Below are positions 27,122 through 35,889 of a DNA stretch of 64,000 nucleotides, piece after piece. The notes under the pieces were generated by a model. It was not told the DNA's origin. It did no database searches and saw only the letters and a list, made by a program, of their open reading frames with translations. The DNA is from Paenibacillus sp. UNC499MF (GTDB taxonomy: Bacteria; Bacillota; Bacilli; Paenibacillales; NBRC-103111), in assembly GCF_900107975.1 (NCBI RefSeq), contig NZ_FNVF01000003.1, positions 377,155 through 441,154 on the forward strand. The letters are read 5' to 3'. The translations under genes and the position numbers were made by a program. How positions within the stretch are numbered: position 1 is the first letter of the stretch; the number at the start of each line of letters is the position of its first letter.

Positions 27122-27266
27122 CGTCTTCTACCCCTCCTGCTCAACAATTAGACATACGGTTCACAAACCGGATGGCCGGAAGATAAACCGGGAATTTCAT
27201 TAAGCAGTCTTGACGGAACCGGGCGAAAATATTCCAGTGATTCCCTGTCCCAGCAAAAGTCTTCCA

Positions 27267-27299
27267 TAAAAAAAGAGCGGGCTTCTCAGCCGCGCTCTA
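27267..27299 (-). terminator. Intrinsic terminator of the hybrid kinase gene
   Basis: On the minus strand AGAGCGCGGCT, loop GAGA, AGCCCGCTCT is followed by seven T. It starts 15 bases after the kinase stop. Confidence 0.88.
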
Positions 27300-27313
27300 C
27301 TCTATCCTGTACT

Positions 27314-30016
27314 TCAATTCTCGTTTAACCAGACATTCAGCAGAGAGATCAGCTGATTTAAATCGACGGGCTTGGAGATGTAGTCCGAAGCTCCGGCTTC
27401 GATACATTTATCCCGGTCGTTCTTCATGGCTTTGGCCGTGACGGCAATGAGCGGAAGATCCGCCCACTCTTCGCGCTGCCGGATGCGGGTCATCGCCTCA
27501 TATCCGTCCATTCCCGGCATCATGATGTCCATCAGCACGACGTCGATACCCGGCGTCCGATCCATCAGCGCCAGACATTCGATTCCGTCGCCTGCCGTCA
27601 GCACGCGCATCCCTCTGCTTTCCAGCGCCACACTGAGCGCCTTGACGTTGCGGGGATCGTCATCCACGATAAGCACCGTTTTTCCGGCGATAATCGTTCC
27701 CGTACGCCCGGAAGCTTCGCGCTTCGGCTTAACCGGCGCCGGCAGGGCAGCGGCCTCCGCTTCCAATGCGGAAGCCGCTTCCAGACTGGCCGTATCCGCC
27801 CGTTCCAGGCAGCAGATATACAGCGTGAAGGTGCTTCCCGCTCCTTCCTCGCTCGCCAGATGGATGCAGCCGTTCAGCAGGCCGGCCAGATCGCGGGAAA
27901 TGGACAGTCCCAGCCCCGTGCCTCCATACTGCCGGCTCGTGGCCCCGTCCGCCTGTCTGAACGCCTCGAAGACATGCTCCTGCTTATCCTTGGGAATGCC
28001 GATCCCGGTATCCCGGACGGATATCGCAAGTGCCGTCGTCCAGTCGAGACCGGGCAGCAGGTGGTTCTCTTCGTCTTCTTTGGCACGCCGCAGCGACAGG
28101 GTTACCTCGCCGTAATGTGTAAATTTAACCGCGTTCGACAGCAAATTCTTGACGATTTGCTCCAGCCGCTGTCCGTCGGTCTGGATGATCTCCGGCAGTC
28201 CGGGCTCGATGGTACGTTTGAACGCGACATCTTTGTCTTCCAGCATTTTTCCGAAAAGATGTTCCATTTTGTCGGGCAGCTCCGTCAGATTAAACGGCGC
28301 GTAATTCACTTCAAGCTTGCCCGCTTCGACTTTGGAAAGATCGAGAACGTCATTAATGAGCGCGAGCAAATCGTTGCCCGCCTTATGAATCAGCTCCACG
28401 TATTGAAGTTCCTCATCGCTCAGCGTGTTGTTCTGGTTTTCGGCGAGGAATTGGGACAACAGCAGCATGCTGTTCAGCGGTGTCCGCAGCTCATGGGACA
28501 TATTCGCCAGAAATTCCGATTTGTATTGGGAAGCCAGCTGCACCTGCTCCGCCTTGGCCTGAAGCTCCAGCGACGCCTGCTCAAGCTCCAGCGTTTTTTG
28601 TTCCGATACCCGATACTGGGCTTCCAGCTCTTCGTTGGTGACCTGCATTTCTTCCGTCTGGGTGCGCAGCTCTTCGGATTGAACTTGCAGCTCCTCCGCC
28701 ATCACCCTGGATTCCTGCAGGAGGCGCTCCACTTCCATGCGGCTTCCGACGCTGTTGAGAATAATGGCGAACGAACTGAGAAGCTCTCTCAATACCTGAC
28801 GCTGAGAAGCCGTAAACGGTTCGAAGGAGGCGAATTCCACCACGGCCGTAACCGAACCTTTGAAGGAAGCGGGCGCAATCAGAATATGCCGCGGCGCCGC
28901 TTCTCCGAGGCCCGAGCGGACCGTCACATAGTTTTCCGGCAGGTGGTCGACGGCCAGCATCCGGTTTTCTTCGGCGCACTGCCCGACGAGCCCTTCGCCC
29001 GGCTTAAACATGCGGCGGCGCTCTCCGTCTCCGCCATCGGAAGCATAGGCCGCCATCCGGTGAAGGCCGTACTCGCCTTCGACGGTTTGAAGCACGTAGA
29101 CCACGCCGTACGGGGCGCGGAACAGTTCCGCCGCTTTGCGGACGAACATTTCGGCAAGAGCCGTCGTGTCCGTAAAGCCCTGCAGGGCGGTCGTCAGCTC
29201 GGCCACCTGCGTTTTCTCCTCGGTCTCACGCTGCACGTTGTCGAGCAGACGGTTCGTGGCGTCCCCGAGGTCGCGGATTTCATCGCGCGACTTCACTTCG
29301 ATCCGCTCGGATAAATCTCCGTCCGACGAAGCCAGGTGGTTGATGGCGCGGATAACCTTGCTGATCGTTCCCTGAATCGAGCGGGAGATGAGTATGGCCG
29401 TCGCAATGGCTACAGCCGCCACGCCGAACATCATCAGGTACAAGGCGCTGCGCATATCCTGATTCCGTTCGTCCAGATTGGCTACCCGGTCCACCGTCAA
29501 CTTCGTTTCCGTGCTGCGGAACGTGTCGATCATCACACGGATCCGGTCCATATATTTTTTACCGGGATCCTCCTGAAAATACTGCTGGATTTGCGGAGTA
29601 TTCCCGGCTTTTTTCCAGGCAATGACAGGCTGTCCCGACTCGGCGATCCATTCCTCGATAACCGACCGCAGCTCCTCCAGACGCTTCTGCTGGGAGGGAT
29701 TGTCGGCAACAAGCCCGTGAAGCGTATCGTAATCGGTCAGCCAGTTCGCCTGCGCTTTCTCGTACGGTTCCAGATAGCGGTCGTCGCCGGTAATGACATA
29801 CCCCCGCTGGCCGGTCTCCATGTCGAGAAGCTGTTTTTCTATCTCCGACGTAATGTCATGCACCGCGATATCGTGCTCGGTGACAAAGTCGATCTCGTTC
29901 TGTAAAGATACAATCCGTCCGTTAACGGCAAAAATCGAGGCTCCCAGGCAGATCAGGATAAGCAGGTAGCCGGACATAATTTTCCACCGGATACTGAAAC
30001 GCCGTGCTCGCGCCAC
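27314..30016 (-). CDS. Hybrid sensor histidine kinase (CHASE3-HAMP-GAF-HisKA-HATPase-REC)
   Basis: A 900-residue membrane kinase. An N-terminal helix (about 12-30), a CHASE3 sensor (MSGYLLILICLGASIF; MLDMETGQRGYVITG-type block LLDMETGQRGYVITGDDRY), a second helix (about 190-210), HAMP, a GAF domain (about 290-430), a coiled coil rich in EELQVQSEELRTQTEEM, HisKA with the phospho-histidine near 507 (FLANMSHELRTPLNSML), HATPase (DTGIGIPKDKQEHVFEAF; GGTGLGLSISRDLAGLL) and a receiver with its aspartate near 829 (VVLMDIMMPGMDG). No partner regulator is adjacent. The signal is unknown. Confidence 0.92.
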   Translation of the reverse strand: MARARRFSIRWKIMSGYLLILICLGASIFAVNGRIVSLQNEIDFVTEHDIAVHDITSEIEKQLLDMETGQRGYVITGDDRYLEPYEKAQANWLTDYDTLHGLVADNPSQQKRLEELRSVIEEWIAESGQPVIAWKKAGNTPQIQQYFQEDPGKKYMDRIRVMIDTFRSTETKLTVDRVANLDERNQDMRSALYLMMFGVAAVAIATAILISRSIQGTISKVIRAINHLASSDGDLSERIEVKSRDEIRDLGDATNRLLDNVQRETEEKTQVAELTTALQGFTDTTALAEMFVRKAAELFRAPYGVVYVLQTVEGEYGLHRMAAYASDGGDGERRRMFKPGEGLVGQCAEENRMLAVDHLPENYVTVRSGLGEAAPRHILIAPASFKGSVTAVVEFASFEPFTASQRQVLRELLSSFAIILNSVGSRMEVERLLQESRVMAEELQVQSEELRTQTEEMQVTNEELEAQYRVSEQKTLELEQASLELQAKAEQVQLASQYKSEFLANMSHELRTPLNSMLLLSQFLAENQNNTLSDEELQYVELIHKAGNDLLALINDVLDLSKVEAGKLEVNYAPFNLTELPDKMEHLFGKMLEDKDVAFKRTIEPGLPEIIQTDGQRLEQIVKNLLSNAVKFTHYGEVTLSLRRAKEDEENHLLPGLDWTTALAISVRDTGIGIPKDKQEHVFEAFRQADGATSRQYGGTGLGLSISRDLAGLLNGCIHLASEEGAGSTFTLYICCLERADTASLEAASALEAEAAALPAPVKPKREASGRTGTIIAGKTVLIVDDDPRNVKALSVALESRGMRVLTAGDGIECLALMDRTPGIDVVLMDIMMPGMDGYEAMTRIRQREEWADLPLIAVTAKAMKNDRDKCIEAGASDYISKPVDLNQLISLLNVWLNEN

Positions 30017-30245
30017 ACTTACTCCCCCTAGCTAGTTATACTTCTCTATAAACGAATACAAGGGCACGGCTGATAGGCCGCATGCTCCGGATAAGGCACA
30101 CGACTAGCAGAGGCCTGCAGCAAACACAGCCTTTCGCATTCGCAATAAAAAGCTCAATTTAACTAGTATACTACTGATCTCTGTCACGTGCTAACTGTCT
30201 TTACTAGATTTTTATAAAAAGAGCCCCTGCCGCGCGCGGAGAAAC

Positions 30246-30274
30246 AAAAAGGAGCCCGCCAGGGACTCCTTTTC
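30246..30274 (-). terminator. Intrinsic terminator of the CuA-domain gene
   Basis: On the minus strand AAAAGGAGTCCC, short loop, GGGCTCCTTTTTG. Between here and the kinase start (30017-30245) I see no gene. Confidence 0.8.
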
Positions 30275-30290
30275 CATAACCGTACCGCTC

Positions 30291-30671
30291 TTATTCGACC
30301 ACCAGAACCGATTTCATCTCGTCATGGCCTTCGCCGCAAGGCAGGATACATTTAATTTCGTATTTGCCCGGCTTCTCGAAGTTCACTTCCTGGGACTTGT
30401 TCGTTCCGTCCAGCTTAACGTCAACGCCTTCACCCGTAATGTCGATGGCGTGCACGCCTTCTTTCAGGATGAGAGAAACCTTGGTCTGGCCTTTCGGAAT
30501 TTTGTACTCCGCTTGATCGAATTTCCAGTTGGATGCTGCAATTTTGAGAGAAGCGCCGGCTGTTTCTTCCGCGGCTCTTTCCGCTTGTCGGGCATTGATA
30601 TCTTGAAAGAGGAAACCCACTCCCATAGCACTCGCGCCGATAAATAGTACAAACATGATCCACTTGTACAT
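30291..30671 (-). CDS. Membrane-anchored CuA-type cupredoxin
   Basis: A 126-residue protein with one N-terminal anchor helix (YKWIMFVLFIGASAMGVGFLF) and a single cupredoxin domain. The complete CuA ligand set is visible: a histidine in EGVHAIDI and the block CILPCGEGHDEM, matching CxxxCxxxHxxM. In cytochrome c oxidase subunit II this site takes electrons from cytochrome c, but this protein lacks the second helix and other parts of subunit II and no oxidase genes are next to it. It may be an electron carrier or a copper donor; function is not established. Confidence 0.8.
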   Translation of the reverse strand: MYKWIMFVLFIGASAMGVGFLFQDINARQAERAAEETAGASLKIAASNWKFDQAEYKIPKGQTKVSLILKEGVHAIDITGEGVDVKLDGTNKSQEVNFEKPGKYEIKCILPCGEGHDEMKSVLVVE

Positions 30672-30840
30672 GAAGATCCCCCCATCGCGTAATTACCTAA
30701 TTATTGTACCTAAAATATCGGAAATTGCCTAATCCTTTCCTGAGGCAAACTTCGAATAATTTGTGACAATTTTGTGATATTTGATCTCCAGGCCGCTTCG
30801 GACCGTTCTCTGCCCCAAGCGGCGCCGTCTGCAAAAAGCT

Positions 30841-31662
30841 CTACAGCTCCTCGATAATGCCGAGAACCAGCTGAAGAAACTTCGGCTTGACCTTCTCCGT
30901 CGTCTCCATTACTTCCTGATGGGAAAGCGGCTGGTCCAGGATGCCCGCGGCCATGTTCGAGATGCAGGAGAAGCCGAGCACTTCGATGCCGGCGTGGCGT
31001 GCGACGATCACTTCCGGTACGGTCGACATACCGACGGCATCCGCTCCGAGCGTACGGATCATGCGGATTTCGGCCGGCGTTTCGTAAGTCGGGCCGAGAA
31101 GGCCGAGGTAGACCCCTTCGCGCAGAGAGAAATTCTGCTTCTCCGCAACGTTGTGCGCAAGCTTGCCAAGCCTTCTGCTGTAAGCTTCGGACATATCGGG
31201 GAACCGCACTCCGAGCTCGTCGTCGTTAGGACCGATAAGCGGGTTGCGGAACATGAAGTTGATGTGATCCTGGATCACCATCAGATCGCCGACTTCATAA
31301 GAGGTGTTCACTCCGCCCGCCGCATTGGTCACGATGAGCGTCTGAACGCCAAGATCTTTCATGACACGGACAGGGAAAGCGACAGTTTCCGCGCCGTATC
31401 CTTCGTATTGATGGAAGCGGCCTTTCATCATAACGACTTGTCTGCCTTTAATCGTACCGGCCACAAGCTCGCTTGCATGACCTTCAACGGTCGAAACCGG
31501 GAAATGCGGGATATCGCTGTAATCGATAACGACAGCTTCTTCGATCAGATCGGCCAGGACGCCGAGTCCGGAGCCGAGAATAAGACCGACGGTAGGACGG
31601 AAGCCGAGCTTCCCCTCGATATAAGCCGCCGCTTCGGTGACGCGTTGTTTTTCTGTGCTCAT
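30841..31662 (-). CDS. punA: Purine nucleoside phosphorylase
   Basis: A 273-residue class I (trimeric, PNPase-I) phosphorylase that cleaves guanosine- and inosine-type nucleosides with phosphate. Motifs: LILGSGLGVLADLIEEA, RFHQYEGYGAETVAFPVRVM, TNAAGGVNTSYEVGDLMVI, GLLGPTYETPAEIRMIRTLGADAVGMSTVPEV. Preceded by GAGGAAG. Its leader contains a switch-like pair of hairpins. Follows xerD but has its own promoter. Confidence 0.95.
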   Translation of the reverse strand: MSTEKQRVTEAAAYIEGKLGFRPTVGLILGSGLGVLADLIEEAVVIDYSDIPHFPVSTVEGHASELVAGTIKGRQVVMMKGRFHQYEGYGAETVAFPVRVMKDLGVQTLIVTNAAGGVNTSYEVGDLMVIQDHINFMFRNPLIGPNDDELGVRFPDMSEAYSRRLGKLAHNVAEKQNFSLREGVYLGLLGPTYETPAEIRMIRTLGADAVGMSTVPEVIVARHAGIEVLGFSCISNMAAGILDQPLSHQEVMETTEKVKPKFLQLVLGIIEEL

Positions 31663-31709
31663 GTAAGAACACTTCCTCTCTTATTGTGTCCGATTATTTG
31701 AATTCCTTG

Positions 31710-31747
31710 AAAAAGGTTGTTTCATTTGGACAACCCCCTCCGGTTGT
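31710..31747 (-). promoter_or_regulatory. Candidate transcription attenuator in the punA leader
   Basis: On the minus strand ACAACC (31742-31747), GGTTGT (31730-31735) and ACAACC (31715-31720) occur in series, followed by TTTTT. The middle segment can pair with either outer one: with the second it makes a terminator, with the first it prevents one. The T-run is short and the stems are only six pairs. Confidence 0.5.
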
Positions 31748-31802
31748 CAAATGCGGGTACAGCCTGGTCATTTTTTTTATGTAAGGCAAAAACAGCATGG
31801 AC

Positions 31803-31831
31803 ATTATCTCATTATTGCCCCCGGGATGCAA
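31803..31831 (-). promoter_or_regulatory. Candidate sigma-A promoter of punA
   Basis: On the minus strand TTGCAT and GATAAT are separated by 17 bases, predicting a leader of about 130 bases that contains the attenuator-like element. Confidence 0.5.
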
Positions 31832-31882
31832 AAATACCCAATAACGCATTGACGCGTTAAAGGTAACTTCCGGACCGGCAAA

Positions 31883-31903
31883 AGGAAAAGCCCCTAAAGG
31901 GGC
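31883..31903 (-). terminator. Intrinsic terminator of xerD
   Basis: On the minus strand GCCCCTTTAGGGGC followed by TTTTCCTTTT, ten bases after the xerD stop. Confidence 0.8.
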
Positions 31904-31913
31904 CGGGTAACCG

Positions 31914-32831
31914 TCACGTCATTTTCGCTCTCGGATGCGTCCGGTCGTAAACTTCCTTCATCTTGGATTTCGTCACATGCGTATACACTTGTGTAGTGGA
32001 GAGGTCGGCGTGACCCAGCATTTCCTGCACGGAACGCAGATCCGCCCCGTTCTCCAGCAAATGCGTGGCGAAGGAATGCCTCAAGGTGTGCGGCGTAATG
32101 TCCTTGTCTACTTCGGCGTCCGCGGCGTACCGCTTTAGCATTTTCCAGAAGCCCTGGCGGGTCATGCGCGTACCCAGATGGTTCACGAACAAGGCCGTTT
32201 CCGGCTTGTGAACCTTCAACAGCTGCGGCCGCGAAGCGGATACATACTCGTCGACCACCTTGGCGGCCATGGTTCCGAGCGGAATAATCCGCTCCTTCGC
32301 CCCGCTTCCGACGCAGCGGACAAATCCGAGGCTCGTGTTGACGTCGCCGACATCCAGGCTGATCAGCTCCGACACGCGGATACCGGTCGCGTACAGCACT
32401 TCCAGCATCGCCTTGTCCCTGATGCCGTTGCTCGTGTCCGTCTGCGGCGCCCCGAGCAGCCGCTCCATCTCGTCCATGGTCAGCACCTGGGGCAGCTTCT
32501 TCTCCTGCTTCGGATTCTCGATATCCCGCGTGGGGTCGAAATCCATTCTTCCGCAGCGGATCATATAACCGTACAAGGAACGGACCGAAACAAGCGTCCG
32601 GGACTGGGTCGCCGTTGCCCTGCCGAGCTGCTTCAGACGGGCGATATAGCTGACCACATGCACCTTGCTCGTCTCACCGAGCGTCCGGACGTTCTGCTGC
32701 TCCAGAAATTCTATATACTGCTGCAAATCCCGAGCATACGATTCGAGCGTATTCCGGGACAACCCTTTCTCATGTTCCAGATAGTCCATGAATACTTCCA
32801 GATCTTCTCTCAAGGTTCCTTGCTCCTTCAT
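31914..32831 (-). CDS. xerD: Site-specific tyrosine recombinase XerD
   Basis: A 305-residue tyrosine recombinase that resolves chromosome dimers at dif with a XerC/CodV partner. The N-terminal SAM-like domain (LEVFMDYLEHEKGLSRNTLESYARDL) and the catalytic residues are present: arginine in LYATGIRVSELISL, HTLRHSFATHLLENG, GHADLSTTQVYTH. Placed between yqzK and punA as in related genomes. The position and length indicate a chromosomal Xer, not a phage integrase. Confidence 0.95.
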   Translation of the reverse strand: MKEQGTLREDLEVFMDYLEHEKGLSRNTLESYARDLQQYIEFLEQQNVRTLGETSKVHVVSYIARLKQLGRATATQSRTLVSVRSLYGYMIRCGRMDFDPTRDIENPKQEKKLPQVLTMDEMERLLGAPQTDTSNGIRDKAMLEVLYATGIRVSELISLDVGDVNTSLGFVRCVGSGAKERIIPLGTMAAKVVDEYVSASRPQLLKVHKPETALFVNHLGTRMTRQGFWKMLKRYAADAEVDKDITPHTLRHSFATHLLENGADLRSVQEMLGHADLSTTQVYTHVTKSKMKEVYDRTHPRAKMT

Positions 32832-32895
32832 GGCATTTCTAAGCTAGCCGGTTTTAAGTCTATATACCATTCGTCACAAATCCGGTAATTCCTCT

Positions 32896-33132
32896 TTATT
32901 CCCCGTACCAATAAAACAAACGGAGCCTCGTGGCCATGCTCTCGCTGCCTTCCGTCTGAATCGCGTGCTGCTGGAACACTTTTACCGAGGTTCCGCTGGG
33001 ATGACGGTATTTGTCAACCGGTTCGACCCAGACCGAGAACAGGGCAAACACCCGGTACAGGACATACGTAAGCGTGACGAACAAAATGAGAAACTTGGTT
33101 CTTTCCAGCCATTTATGTACGGATACGATCAT
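32896..33132 (-). CDS. yqzK: DUF4227 protein YqzK
   Basis: A 78-residue protein with one membrane helix (FLILFVTLTYVLYRVFALF) and the family stretch WVEPVDKYRHPSGTSVKVF. It belongs to DUF4227 and lies between fur and xerD in Bacillus subtilis as YqzK. Function is unknown. It probably shares a transcript with xerD, 64 bases downstream. Confidence 0.88.
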   Translation of the reverse strand: MIVSVHKWLERTKFLILFVTLTYVLYRVFALFSVWVEPVDKYRHPSGTSVKVFQQHAIQTEGSESMATRLRLFYWYGE

Positions 33133-33220
33133 ATAACCCGTCCCCCTTTATTACAAGCGTATGACCGGGGAACGCCGGATATGCGGCTCCGTCCGCACTC
33201 GGGCAAGGTTCTGATTTGTA

Positions 33221-33253
33221 AAAAGGAAAAAAGGAGCACCCGCAGGCGCTCCC
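33221..33253 (-). terminator. Intrinsic terminator of the SDR gene
   Basis: On the minus strand GGAGCGCC, loop TGCG, GGTGCTCC followed by TTTTTTCCTTTTT. Confidence 0.85.
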
Positions 33254-33265
33254 CTGCTTAAGCCG

Positions 33266-34075
33266 TTATAGAAGCGACTCCGCCCCGTCGATGTATACTT
33301 CCGTGCCCGTAACGTGGCTGGACAAATCGGAGCCAAGGAAAACCAGCAGATCCGCCACCTGCTCCGGCGTTCCGGGACGGTCCGCCAGCGGCATGCTCGT
33401 CTCCGGATATTCGACCGGAATCCGAATCTCTTCCAGCTCCGGCGTACGTTCCGTGCTGTCCTCGATGTTCGTGTTGATCGAACCGGGACAAATCACGTTG
33501 ACGCGGATTTTATAGCGGGCCAGCTCAAGTGCAGCCATTTTGGCGAAAGCCACCTGCCCTGCTTTGGAAGAGCTGTAGGCCGTGAACCCGAAGTTTTTGA
33601 AAATTCTCGTTCCGTTGATGGAACTGGTAATAACGATGCTGCCCCCGTTTTCTTTGAGCAGGGGAATCGCATGTTTTACAGTCAGGAACGTGCCTTTCAG
33701 ATTGGTCTGCAGGGTCGCGTCCCACTCCTCCGGCTCCAGATCCTCGATCGGCGCTATTTTGCCGTTGATGCCCGCATTGGCGAGCACGATATCAAGTCGT
33801 CCCCACGTATCCCGCACCTTCCCGAACGCGGTTTTGACCTGCTCCGGGTCGGAAATGTCCGCTTCCGCGACAATCGCTTCCCCGCCCTTGCGCATAATAA
33901 TTTCCTGGACATCCTCGGCATGCTCTTTGCTGATATCCACCAGGCAGACCTTGACCCCCAGCTTGGCGAGTCTGAGCGACGCCGCTTTGCCTATCCCCGA
34001 GCTTGCTCCCGTGATCAGAGCCGTTTTTCCGGCCAAGCCGTAATCCCCCGTATGTACGCCATTCGTTTGCTCCAT
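33266..34075 (-). CDS. Short-chain dehydrogenase/reductase
   Basis: A 269-residue classical SDR. Start at ATG 34075 (MEQTNGV) after GAGGAGGAC; codons further upstream are in frame but have no family match. The cofactor motif TGASSGIG, the NAG motif (LANAGING), the active-site serine in ITSSINGT and YSSSK are all present. The acidic residue after the second strand (LVDIS) favours NAD(H). The end CPGSINTNIEDST fits the family. The substrate cannot be told. It sits alone between fur and yqzK, a place where Bacillus has no SDR, so it is probably an added gene. Confidence 0.88.
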   Translation of the reverse strand: MEQTNGVHTGDYGLAGKTALITGASSGIGKAASLRLAKLGVKVCLVDISKEHAEDVQEIIMRKGGEAIVAEADISDPEQVKTAFGKVRDTWGRLDIVLANAGINGKIAPIEDLEPEEWDATLQTNLKGTFLTVKHAIPLLKENGGSIVITSSINGTRIFKNFGFTAYSSSKAGQVAFAKMAALELARYKIRVNVICPGSINTNIEDSTERTPELEEIRIPVEYPETSMPLADRPGTPEQVADLLVFLGSDLSSHVTGTEVYIDGAESLL

Positions 34076-34283
34076 GGTCCGTCCTCCTCTGAAAGCCGAT
34101 CCTGCGCCAGGCAGCGGCATGTTGGTGATGGGTATGTTCCACTGCCTCCTTACCCGGTGAACCGCCCGAAGAAACGAAAGAACGCGCCTGATATTCATCT
34201 CCTCCGGGAAAGGATCCGGAAGCGGCAAAAACCCGCTGAATTTGCAGCGGGCTTTCCGTCATCACAGGACGCGTCAGACAGAC

Positions 34284-34325
34284 AAAAACCTTCCGCGCCG
34301 GTTTTAAACGAGCGTGGAAGGTTTT
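34284..34325 (-). terminator. Intrinsic terminator of fur
   Basis: On the minus strand AAAACCTTCCACG and CGCGGAAGGTTTTTG form the arms; the stem includes the last codons of fur. Confidence 0.8.
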
Positions 34326-34825
34326 GCGCTTGCATGATGATGGTGATGCTTGTGGTTAGTGTCTTTATTTTTCGGCTGATCGGCGCCTTTCTCCTGACAT
34401 CTGTGACAGATACCCTGAAAATCAAGGCGGTGATCCAGCACTTTAAAGTTATATTCACGGGCGAGCCGTTCTTCCAGCGGTCCCAGCCAATCTTCCATAA
34501 TTTCGTCCACTGCGCCGCACTGCACGCAGATCAAATGATGATGATGGTGATGGGTGCTGTCGCTGCGCAGATCGTAGCGGGCTACGCCATCTCCAAAATT
34601 CATTTTCTCAAGCACATGCATATCGCTAAGCAATTCGAGCGTCCGGTACACGGTAGCAAGTCCGATTTCAGGAGCTTTGTCCTTGACGAGCATAAATACG
34701 TCCTCGGCGCTAAGGTGATCTTCTTCATTCTCGAGCAGCACTCGAACCGTCGCTTCCCGCTGGGGAGTCAGCTTGTAACCTTGGGATTGCAGCTGCTGCT
34801 TGATCTTCTCAATACGTGCTTCCAT
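34304..34825 (-). CDS. fur: Ferric uptake regulator family protein (Fur)
   Basis: A 173-residue metal-sensing repressor. The winged helix (LTPQREATVRVLLENEEDHLSAEDVF; GLATVYRTLELLSDM) and the histidine metal site (STHHHHHHLICVQCGAVDEI) are visible, with structural zinc cysteines in CVQC and CHRC. The order fur-yqzK-xerD-punA is that of Bacillus fur, so Fur is preferred over PerR or Zur. The protein is about 20 residues longer than usual, with a histidine-rich tail (NHKHHHHH). Confidence 0.9.
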   Translation of the reverse strand: MEARIEKIKQQLQSQGYKLTPQREATVRVLLENEEDHLSAEDVFMLVKDKAPEIGLATVYRTLELLSDMHVLEKMNFGDGVARYDLRSDSTHHHHHHLICVQCGAVDEIMEDWLGPLEERLAREYNFKVLDHRLDFQGICHRCQEKGADQPKNKDTNHKHHHHHASAKPSTLV

Positions 34826-34878
34826 ACTCCTCCCCCTCTTACAACGCGTCTAAACGGCGCGATAGTTTCCCTTTTTTC

Positions 34879-34908
34879 ATTATAGAGGGAGGGAGTCACG
34901 AAAGTCAA
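34879..34908 (-). promoter_or_regulatory. Sigma-A promoter of fur
   Basis: On the minus strand TTGACT and TATAAT are separated by 18 bases, a near-consensus promoter about 50 bases ahead of fur. Confidence 0.75.
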
Positions 34909-34916
34909 ACGACTAT

Positions 34917-34931
34917 TTAGAATAATTCTAG
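34917..34931. promoter_or_regulatory. Candidate PerR-type operator upstream of fur
   Basis: TTAGAATAATTCTAG is a palindrome (TAGAAT-A-ATTCTA) close to the PerR box TTATAATnATTATAA. It lies just upstream of the -35 box of fur and overlaps the end of spoIIM. In Bacillus subtilis fur is under PerR control, which supports the call. Confidence 0.55.
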
Positions 34932-35569
34932 TTAGCAAAAGCCGCCAGCATCGGTGTAACCCACTTCATCATCGTCGGAGACAAAAATGCTTCCAAAAGC
35001 GCCGCCCCAAGCATGCAGACGCCCATCGCCAGCGTAACGCCCGAGTACCGCATGAACGGGTGGTAGATGGTACCGCTCCGGCGGACGAGCCTGTTTTTGA
35101 TAATGAAAAGAGAGAAGCTGATGGAAACGACGCTGCAGATCAGAATGGCCGGTACCACGATCAGATTCGGAGGCGCGATGGAAACCAGTGCGAAAGCGAT
35201 CCCTTTCCAGGAAAGCTGCCCGACCATAAAACCTACGCTGAAGCCGATCAGCACACCTTTGAGAAAATCGAGCACAAGGATGAGCGGCAGCCCGATTACG
35301 GACAGCCCCAGCGTCCAAATAAGCAGGATCCATTTCATGTGAAGGGAGAACGCCGCCAGCATCGACTGCTTTCCGTCCACCTGTGCCCCGTCCTCTATCG
35401 TCCGGTAGAACGAACTGAGATAGCGCCCCAGCTCCTGCTTCTGCTCGAGAGACAGCGCGTTGACCATGACTGCGCCGAACACGACACCCACGACGAAGAG
35501 GACCGAGACGAATAGAAAGAGCGTAAACTGTTCTCTGAAATACTGTTTCAAGGTCTGCATAGCCGGCAT
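34928..35569 (-). CDS. spoIIM: Stage II sporulation protein M
   Basis: A 213-residue membrane protein with five hydrophobic segments. It matches SpoIIM, part of the SpoIID-M-P machine that remodels septal peptidoglycan during engulfment. Identifying stretches are FTLFLFVSVLFVVGVVFGAVMVN, LDFLKGVLIGFSVGFMVGQLSWKG and PPNLIVVPAILICSVVS. A -10 of the sigma-E type (CATAGAAT, 35605-35612, minus strand) lies 35 bases upstream, but no good -35 is seen. Confidence 0.93.
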   Translation of the reverse strand: MPAMQTLKQYFREQFTLFLFVSVLFVVGVVFGAVMVNALSLEQKQELGRYLSSFYRTIEDGAQVDGKQSMLAAFSLHMKWILLIWTLGLSVIGLPLILVLDFLKGVLIGFSVGFMVGQLSWKGIAFALVSIAPPNLIVVPAILICSVVSISFSLFIIKNRLVRRSGTIYHPFMRYSGVTLAMGVCMLGAALLEAFLSPTMMKWVTPMLAAFAN

Positions 35570-35712
35570 GATAAGTCCTCCTTGTCCGCTTGTTCACTAT
35601 AAGCATTCTATGCGGGAGACAACAAGGATAGACCAGGCGGCGGGCGGTGCGAAAACGGACAGGATTGGCGACCGGCGCTATGCGGCGCTCCCCCGTTTCG
35701 TCGGCTTGAAAT

Positions 35713-35743
35713 AAAAAAAGCCCTCCTAAGAATCGAGGGCTTT
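35713..35743 (-). terminator. Intrinsic terminator downstream of the PCYCGC gene
   Basis: On the minus strand AAAGCCCTC, loop, GAGGGCTTTTTTT. It lies about 150 bases after the lipoprotein stop; the gap contains no gene. Confidence 0.8.
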
Positions 35744-35889
35744 CCTTTTTGCGGCAGTGGCGGCAGGCGGTCGATCGTCCGGCAGGAATGCCATCCGTCG
35801 TTCTCCGCCGGATTCTGCCCGCTGCGCGAGGATGCGTCTGCTGGTGGCGGGCAAGGTCATCGGCTGCTGCGCGAATGCCGCTTTCCGTC

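Noticed and set aside
25691-27151. Open frame of 486 codons on the plus strand
   Set aside because: Antisense of dacF and spoIIAA; no recognisable domain.
27860-29314. Open frame of 484 codons on the plus strand
   Set aside because: Antisense of the hybrid kinase, whose domains are complete.
33266-35569. Genomic island around the SDR gene
   Set aside because: Only one added gene between conserved neighbours; no integrase, tRNA or direct repeats at the edges.
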